Shown here one piece after another: positions 52,821-57,584 of a DNA stretch of 57,584 bases. Under the pieces are notes generated by a model, which was not told the DNA's origin, did not search any database, and saw only the letters and a program-made list of their open reading frames with translations. Positions within the stretch are counted from its first letter, which is position 1. Every line of letters begins with the position of its first letter. The translations under genes and the position numbers were made by a program. The stretch comes from Bifidobacterium miconisargentati (GTDB lineage: Bacteria; Actinomycetota; Actinomycetes; Actinomycetales; Bifidobacteriaceae): the NCBI RefSeq assembly GCF_019331675.1, contig NZ_JAHBBJ010000019.1:1-57584 (forward strand), given 5' to 3'.

Positions 52821-52997
52821 TTGCAGCGCAAGCGCTGCAATTACTTCACAGCGCCGAGCGAGACGAGCCGATTAGGAAACAGCCCACTGGGCTGTTTCCC
52901 GGCTCGGGCGGCCGATAGGCCGCGTACTCGCGAGGTAATACTGAGCCTCGCCAAAGGCGAGTCCGTAATTGCAGGACGCGGTCAAGTAATTACTTTC
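52806..52997. repeat. 3'-end palindromic element overlapping the permease stop codon
   Basis: 52806-52855 is a perfect palindrome: two 24-nt arms around AA, starting GGCGCTGTGAAGTAATTGCA and including the permease stop. Then come GGAAACAGCCCactGGGCTGTTTCC, GGCCGataGGCC and GCCTCGCCaaaGGCGAG, and the element ends in CAAGTAATTAC, related to its left end. Its central hairpin matches the one in 11439-11624, so both belong to one family found right behind stop codons. Confidence 0.7.
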
Positions 52998-53010
52998 CGC
53001 CACGCCCGCC

Positions 53011-53047
53011 AAACAGCCCGATGGGAATAAAACCATCGGGCTGTTTT
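53011..53047 (+). terminator. Rho-independent terminator before the GH13 alpha-glucosidase gene
   Basis: AAACAGCCCGATGG and its complement form a 14-bp stem with an 8-nt loop, ending in TTTTAAT. It separates the transporter operon from the alpha-glucosidase gene. Confidence 0.85.
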
Positions 53048-53101
53048 AATAACTACCAAGCAGTAATCAAAGACGATATCCGCACCAGAAAGGTTCACGC
53101 G

Positions 53102-54922
53102 ATGACCACCACGCAGCGCACCATCATCCCCGACTCCATCCGCACCAACGGCGCCACCCCGAACCCGTGGTGGTCGAACGCCGTGGTCTACCAGATCTAC
53201 CCGCGCTCCTTCCAGGACACCAACGGCGACGGCTTCGGCGATCTCAAGGGCATCACCTCCCGCCTCGACTACCTGGCCGACCTCGGCGTGGACGTGCTGT
53301 GGCTCTCCCCGGTCTACAAGTCCCCGCAGGACGACAACGGCTACGACATCTCCGACTACCAGGACATCGACCCGCTGTTCGGCACCTTGGAGGACATGGA
53401 CGAGCTGCTGGCCGAGGCCCACAAGCGCGGCCTGAAGATCGTGATGGACCTCGTGGTCAACCACACCTCCGACGAGCACGATTGGTTCAAGGCCTCCAAG
53501 GATAAGAACGACCCGCACGCCGACTGGTACTGGTGGCGTCCGGCCCGTCCGGGCCACGAGCCGGGCACCCCGGGTGCCGAACCGAATCAGTGGGGCTCCT
53601 ACTTCGGCGGCTCCGCCTGGGAGTACAGCCCGGAGCGCGGCGAGTACTACCTGCACCAGTTCTCCAAGAAGCAGCCCGACCTCAACTGGGAGAACCCGGC
53701 TGTGCGTCGCGCGGTCTACGACATGATGAACTGGTGGCTCGATCGCGGCGTCGACGGCTTCCGCATGGACGTCATCACCCTGATCTCCAAGCGTACGGAC
53801 GCCAATGGCAAGCTGCCCGGCGAGGCCGGCTCCGAACTGGAGGACCTGCCGGTGGGCGAGGAGGGCTACTCCAACCCGAACCCGTTCTGCGCCGACGGCC
53901 CGCGTCAGGACGAGTTCCTGGCCGAGATGCGCCGCGAGGTGTTCGAGGGCCGCGACGGCTTCCTCACCGTGGGCGAGGCCCCCGGCATCACCGCCGAGCG
54001 CAACGAGCACATCACCAACCCCGTCAACGGCGAGCTGGACATGCTCTTCCTGTTCGAGCACGTGGACTTCGACTGCGAAGGCGTCAAGTGGAAGCCGCTG
54101 CCGCTTGACCTGCCGGGCTTCAAGCGCATCATGGCCGGCTACCAGACCGCCGTGGCGAACGCCGGCTGGGCCAGCCTGTTCACCGGCAACCATGACCAGC
54201 CGCGCGTGGTCTCCCGCTGGGGCGACGACTCCGACGAGGAGAACCGCGTCCGCTCCGCCAAGGCCCTCGGCCTCATGCTGCACCTGCACCGCGGCACCCC
54301 GTACGTCTACCAGGGCGAGGAACTGGGCATGACCAACGCCCACTTCACCCGCCTCGACCAGTACCGCGACCTCGAATCCCTCAACGCCTACCGCCAGCGC
54401 GTCGAGGAGGCCAAGGTGCAGACGGCCGAATCGATGATGGCCGGCATCGCCGCCCGCGGCCGCGACAACTCCCGCACCCCGATGCAGTGGGACGCCTCGG
54501 CCTACGCCGGCTTCACCGCCCCGGACGCCGCCACCGAACCGTGGATCTCGGTGAACCCGAACCACGCGGAGATCAACGCCGCCAGCGAGTTCGACGATCC
54601 GGATTCCGTGTACTCGTTCTACAAGTCGCTGATCGCCCTGCGTCACGAGCGCGCGGTGATCGCGGCCGGCGACTGGCATCTGCTGGACGCCGACGACGAG
54701 CACGTCTACGCCTTCACCCGCACGCTGGGCGCGGAGAAGCTGCTCGTGGTGGTCAACATGTCCGGCCGCACGGTCGATCTGCCGCGCGAATCCGCCGAAC
54801 TGGTGGCCGGCGGCGTCACCGAACCTGATGTGGTCATCTCCACCTACGACGCATCCCACGCCGTGGTCTCGCTGGCCAACCGCGAGCTCGACCCGTGGGA
54901 GGCCGTGGTCGTCCAGCTGTAA
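53102..54922 (+). CDS. GH13 alpha-glucosidase / oligo-1,6-glucosidase
   Basis: The 606-residue cytoplasmic enzyme starts WWSNAVVYQIYPRSFQDTNG and has region I MDLVVNH, nucleophile GFRMDVI (Asp223), acid TVGEAPG (Glu292) and FTGNHDQPR (Asp365), so all catalytic residues including the NHD His are present. The layout and length match bifidobacterial alpha-glucosidases that cleave alpha-1,6- and other alpha-linked gluco-oligosaccharides and sucrose. ATG 53102 follows AGAAAGG; an in-frame ATG at 53021 lies inside the terminator. It is probably co-regulated with the transporter but has its own transcript. Confidence 0.93.
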   Translation: MTTTQRTIIPDSIRTNGATPNPWWSNAVVYQIYPRSFQDTNGDGFGDLKGITSRLDYLADLGVDVLWLSPVYKSPQDDNGYDISDYQDIDPLFGTLEDMDELLAEAHKRGLKIVMDLVVNHTSDEHDWFKASKDKNDPHADWYWWRPARPGHEPGTPGAEPNQWGSYFGGSAWEYSPERGEYYLHQFSKKQPDLNWENPAVRRAVYDMMNWWLDRGVDGFRMDVITLISKRTDANGKLPGEAGSELEDLPVGEEGYSNPNPFCADGPRQDEFLAEMRREVFEGRDGFLTVGEAPGITAERNEHITNPVNGELDMLFLFEHVDFDCEGVKWKPLPLDLPGFKRIMAGYQTAVANAGWASLFTGNHDQPRVVSRWGDDSDEENRVRSAKALGLMLHLHRGTPYVYQGEELGMTNAHFTRLDQYRDLESLNAYRQRVEEAKVQTAESMMAGIAARGRDNSRTPMQWDASAYAGFTAPDAATEPWISVNPNHAEINAASEFDDPDSVYSFYKSLIALRHERAVIAAGDWHLLDADDEHVYAFTRTLGAEKLLVVVNMSGRTVDLPRESAELVAGGVTEPDVVISTYDASHAVVSLANRELDPWEAVVVQL

Positions 54923-54967
54923 GTGATGGGTGGCTGCACCCTATAGCCCCAAAGCAACCCAAACCCG

Positions 54968-55000
54968 AGACGGCGGACCGTGGAAAACGGCCCGCCGTCT
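54968..55000 (+). terminator. Terminator after the alpha-glucosidase gene
   Basis: AGACGGCGG and CCGCCGTCT with a 15-nt loop. The -10 box of the next gene (TACAAT) begins at the next base, so terminator and promoter abut. Confidence 0.75.
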
Positions 55001-55013
55001 TACAATATCCACC

Positions 55014-56279
55014 ATGGAACAAAAGGATGTTTTGAAAGCGCTGCAGCGTGACCACGCAGCGGAACTGAAGCTCGCCGCCGAACGACTCAAGGGCACCGCC
55101 CGTCACACGGAGATCATTCCCTCGCCCGCCCTGAGCGACATGACCGGCCATGAGATTCTGCTCAAGCCGGAGAACCTCCAGGTCACCGGCTCGTTCAAGA
55201 TCCGCGGCGCCTACAACAAGATCGCATCCCTTTCCGAGGAACAGCTGGCCCGCGGCATCGTCACCGCGTCCGCCGGCAACCACGCGCAGGGCGTGGCCTA
55301 CGCGGCCCGCGAACGTGGCGCCAAGGCCACCATCTGCATGCCTCAGATCACCCCGCCGCTCAAGGTGGACGCCACCAAGGCCTACGGCGCCGACGTGGTG
55401 CTCTACGGCGACGTGTTCGACGAGGCCGCCGCCCACGCCGCCGAACTCGCCGAAACCCAGGGCATGATCTACGTGCCGCCGTTCGATGACTACGAGGTCA
55501 TCTGCGGCCAGGGCACCATCGGCCTGGAGATTCTCGAAGACGTGCCGAACGTCACCGATGTGGTGGTCCCGCTCGGCGGTGGCGGCCTCGGCGCCGGCGT
55601 GGCGCTGGCCATCAAGACCTTCAAGCCGGACGTGCGCGTGATCGGCGCCATTCCGGAAGGCTCCCCGGCATGGAAGGATTCACTGGCCTCCGGCCATGTG
55701 TCTCCGGCCGATCAGGTGCTCACCTCCGCCGAAGGCGTGGCGGTCAAGCACCCGGGCGATCTGCCGTTCGCGCTGCTCAACGAATTCCTGGACGATCTGG
55801 TCACCGTCTCCGAGCGTGACATCAACGAGATGATCCTGCTCATGCTGGAGAAGCACAAGCTCGTGGTGGAGGCGGCCGGTGCCGTGTCCCTGGCGGCGCT
55901 CGAGCACCTGAACCTGCGTTCCCGCAAGTTCGCGCAGGCCGGTGGCCCGCATGTGGTGGTGCCGATCATGTCCGGCGGCAACATCGATACCGTGACCATG
56001 GGCGCCGTGATCCAGAAGGGCATGATCGCCCGCGGCCGCATCATGAACTTCGAGGTGGAGCTGCCCGATACGCCGGGCCAGCTCGTCAAGGTGGCCACGC
56101 TGCTCGCCGAACAGCGCGCCAACGTCATCGCCCTCGACCACGACCAGTTCAAGGCGTCCGGCCACTACACCAACGCCGTCTCCCTCGGCGTCACCGTGGA
56201 GACCAACGGCCCGGACCACATCGACCGCATCCTCGCGGCCCTGCGCCAGGCCGGCTTCCAGCCCAAGCGCATCTACTGA
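55014..56279 (+). CDS. ilvA: Threonine deaminase (threonine ammonia-lyase)
   Basis: The 421-residue PLP enzyme has the cofactor Lys in VTGSFKIRGAYNKI, ASAGNHAQGVAYAA, the phosphate-binding loop VVPLGGGGLGAGVAL and MSGGNIDT. A C-terminal ACT-like domain (about 340-421: GRIMNFEVELPDTPGQLVKV) may bind an effector. It converts threonine to 2-oxobutanoate and ammonia, the first step to isoleucine. The single short regulatory domain resembles the CTN-type subfamily rather than the E. coli IlvA tandem domain. The start fits a leaderless mRNA (TACAAT, 7 nt, ATG). Confidence 0.93.
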   Translation: MEQKDVLKALQRDHAAELKLAAERLKGTARHTEIIPSPALSDMTGHEILLKPENLQVTGSFKIRGAYNKIASLSEEQLARGIVTASAGNHAQGVAYAARERGAKATICMPQITPPLKVDATKAYGADVVLYGDVFDEAAAHAAELAETQGMIYVPPFDDYEVICGQGTIGLEILEDVPNVTDVVVPLGGGGLGAGVALAIKTFKPDVRVIGAIPEGSPAWKDSLASGHVSPADQVLTSAEGVAVKHPGDLPFALLNEFLDDLVTVSERDINEMILLMLEKHKLVVEAAGAVSLAALEHLNLRSRKFAQAGGPHVVVPIMSGGNIDTVTMGAVIQKGMIARGRIMNFEVELPDTPGQLVKVATLLAEQRANVIALDHDQFKASGHYTNAVSLGVTVETNGPDHIDRILAALRQAGFQPKRIY

Positions 56280-56307
56280 TTGGGTGTTTCGCGCATCTGC
56301 TGTGATA

Positions 56308-56350
56308 CAAGAACGGCTTCCCTCGATACTGTTGAGGGAAGCCGTTCTTG
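56308..56350. terminator. Bidirectional terminator
   Basis: CAAGAACGGCTTCCCTC and its exact complement, 17 bp, with a 9-nt loop. It lies between the converging ilvA and sirtuin genes. Confidence 0.85.
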
Positions 56351-56380
56351 CGTTAGTCCGTCGATCTGATCGTCGGGGGA

Positions 56381-57139
56381 CTACTCCGCGTTCTCCGCGA
56401 TCGTCTCGTCCACCAACTGCGGCAGCGCCACGGCGATGTCCTCGTGAATCAGTCGCGTGGCCAGACGGTCGTACTGCGTGCGGCCCATGTTCATGATCGT
56501 GATCGGCACCCCGGCCTGCGCGGCCACCGGCACAATGCTCGCCGCCGGGAACACCTCCAGTGTGGAGCCGATCACCCACAGTTCGTCGGCCTTGGTGGCG
56601 CGGTCGTACGACTTCTCCATCGCACCATCCGGCAACGCCTCGCCGAAATACACCACGTCCGTCTTGATGATGCCGTTGCACGGCATGTCGCCGCGATACT
56701 TGAGCTTGCGATGGCAGTGCGGATCCGGCTCCTCGTCCAGTCGGGCCATGATGTCCGCCGTATCGTACTTCTGATGGCACTTCATGCAATGCGAAGTGCC
56801 GATAGTGCCGTGCAGGTTCACGATGAGATCCGGGCTGTTGCCGGCCTTCTCATGCAGCGCGTCGAAATTCTGCGTGGCCAGCAACGTGAGCATGCCGGCC
56901 TTCTCCAGCTTGACCAGCGCCTTATGCGCGGTGCCCGGCTGCGCGTTCCACACCGGCGACTCCTTCTGCCAGCGCCAGGAGTACTCGCGATCCTCCTTGT
57001 TGCGCAGGAACAGATCGATGTCATACACGCTCATCTGATCGGGGTGCTTGGTCCACACGCCGTCGGGGCCACGGAAATCGGGGATGCCGGCGGAAGTCGA
57101 GATGCCGGCACCAGTCAATACAGCAATCTTCTTTGTCAT
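56381..57139 (-). CDS. Sirtuin, NAD-dependent protein deacylase
   Basis: The 252-residue protein has the NAD-binding GAGISTSAGIPDFRG, TQNFDALHEKAG (catalytic His shortly after in NLHGTIG), a zinc module starting CMKCHQ and ending near MPCNGI, and the NAD-ribose motif VIGSTLEVFPA. Sirtuins remove acyl groups from lysines and yield O-acyl-ADP-ribose. The ATG at 57139 is chosen because the homology begins there (MTKKIAVLTG). It has no Shine-Dalgarno; a TATACC lies 7 nt upstream, so this start may be leaderless too. An ATG at 57217 would add 26 unsupported residues. Confidence 0.92.
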   Translation of the reverse strand: MTKKIAVLTGAGISTSAGIPDFRGPDGVWTKHPDQMSVYDIDLFLRNKEDREYSWRWQKESPVWNAQPGTAHKALVKLEKAGMLTLLATQNFDALHEKAGNSPDLIVNLHGTIGTSHCMKCHQKYDTADIMARLDEEPDPHCHRKLKYRGDMPCNGIIKTDVVYFGEALPDGAMEKSYDRATKADELWVIGSTLEVFPAASIVPVAAQAGVPITIMNMGRTQYDRLATRLIHEDIAVALPQLVDETIAENAE

Positions 57140-57367
57140 AGATACAGGTATACCCGCGTTGCGTGAACGGCGGGGCAGGGGAGAACCCCGCCGAAGAAGA
57201 TATTTCGGTAAACGCATCTCATATTTTTGGATATCCGGGGTTGTGGAGCGTATCTGCGGCGTATGTTGAGCAGTAACGGCGTGGTTGAGCCCTTATATGG
57301 CTGGTTTGCGACACGCCGAGAGAACGCCGGCGTTGCAACGTTTTTCGGCGCTTTTTGTGATGCCGAT

Positions 57368-57396
57368 TTGCGTGTTTGGTTTGTGGCGTGTAAGTT
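57368..57396 (+). promoter_or_regulatory. Probable rRNA operon promoter
   Basis: TTGCGT (57368-57373) and TAAGTT (57391-57396) are 17 nt apart, upstream of the rRNA leader. A second possible promoter, TTGCAA with TGTGAT 17 nt on, lies about 30 bp earlier. Nothing else is seen in 57140-57340 apart from a GCGGGG/CCCCGC hairpin. Confidence 0.5.
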
Positions 57397-57399
57397 ATT

Positions 57400-57584
57400 C
57401 ACCTGTTGCCGCTCGGCACGGCGGGTTTCCTTCCTTTGGTTGGTTGGTCGCCTGCTGGTGTGGTGGTGGTTTGAGAACTCAAGAGCGTGTTTGTACTACT
57501 TCTTTATAGTCAATGATTGCCAGTATGCCTCAAGCCCGGCCTTGTTTTGGTTGGGTTCCCTGGGAGGGGTTGAATTGGGGCGTG
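57400..57584 (+). other. Leader of the next rRNA operon (16S starts beyond the window)
   Basis: TTTGAGAACTCAAGAGCG (from 57470) is the conserved motif found before 16S genes in actinobacteria, where it reads TTTGAGAACTCAATAG or similar. The 16S start (GGCTCAG region) is not reached. Confidence 0.75.

Overview
The window looks like chromosomal DNA of a Bifidobacterium, most likely of the B. longum/B. breve group. The evidence is the GC-rich actinobacterial codon use, a 5S rRNA at the left edge, an actinobacterial rRNA leader (TTTGAGAACTCAAGAGCG) at the right edge, a carbohydrate-centred gene set (GH3, GH13 x2, GH36, sugar ABC transporter), actinobacterial-type NrdHIEF and Dcd, and intergenic GGCTCCCCT palindromes. 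The species is inferred from general knowledge and was not searched. The window is the interval between the end of one rRNA operon and the promoter of another in the same orientation.

Layout. 1-660: 5S rRNA, terminator and repeats. 666-4051: AraC-type regulator divergent from a MATE exporter and a sugar O-acetyltransferase. 4052-4595: a run of related hairpins. 4596-7647: GH3 beta-glucosidase overlapping a GtrA-like membrane protein. 8094-12927: class Ib ribonucleotide reductase nrdH-nrdI-nrdE-nrdF behind two NrdR-box-like sites. 13276-15452: LytTR response regulator and GHKL histidine kinase on the minus strand. 15675-16856: GT2 glycosyltransferase. 17329-18456: an orphan sugar-ABC ATPase (MsmK type). 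18663-20066: DUF4032/kinase-like protein.

20426-31928 is the accessory centre. A giant Cna-B-repeat surface adhesin of about 2370 residues is split by a frameshift lying exactly in a GACTG pentanucleotide tract (four copies; three would restore the frame). Its stop codon overlaps (ATGA) the start of a 1461-residue secreted GH13 alpha-amylase with starch-binding modules and six Flg_new/InlB-type repeats. I read this as a phase-variable adhesin translationally coupled to an amylase, controlled from an AT-rich promoter with two LacI-type palindromes.

32430-45501 is mostly housekeeping: rlmB, an MFS transporter, a P-type Ca2+-ATPase, a Pro/Gln-rich one-pass membrane protein, dcd, a carboxylesterase, a TauE/SafE permease, a CPA1 Na+/H+ antiporter and tadA. 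45775-54922 is an alpha-galactoside locus: GH36 alpha-galactosidase, ROK repressor, solute-binding lipoprotein, two permeases and a GH13 alpha-glucosidase. It has no ATPase of its own, so the orphan ATPase at 17329 is the obvious candidate partner. 55014-57139: threonine deaminase and a sirtuin.

Spaces between genes are dense with structured repeats: eleven GGCTCCCCT-type sites, three larger elements with terminal inverted repeats, four separate sets of tandem hairpins, and two 3'-end palindromic elements, one of them a perfect 50-nt palindrome running through a stop codon. At least six genes carry a TANNNT box 6-7 nt before the start codon and no Shine-Dalgarno, as expected for leaderless mRNAs.
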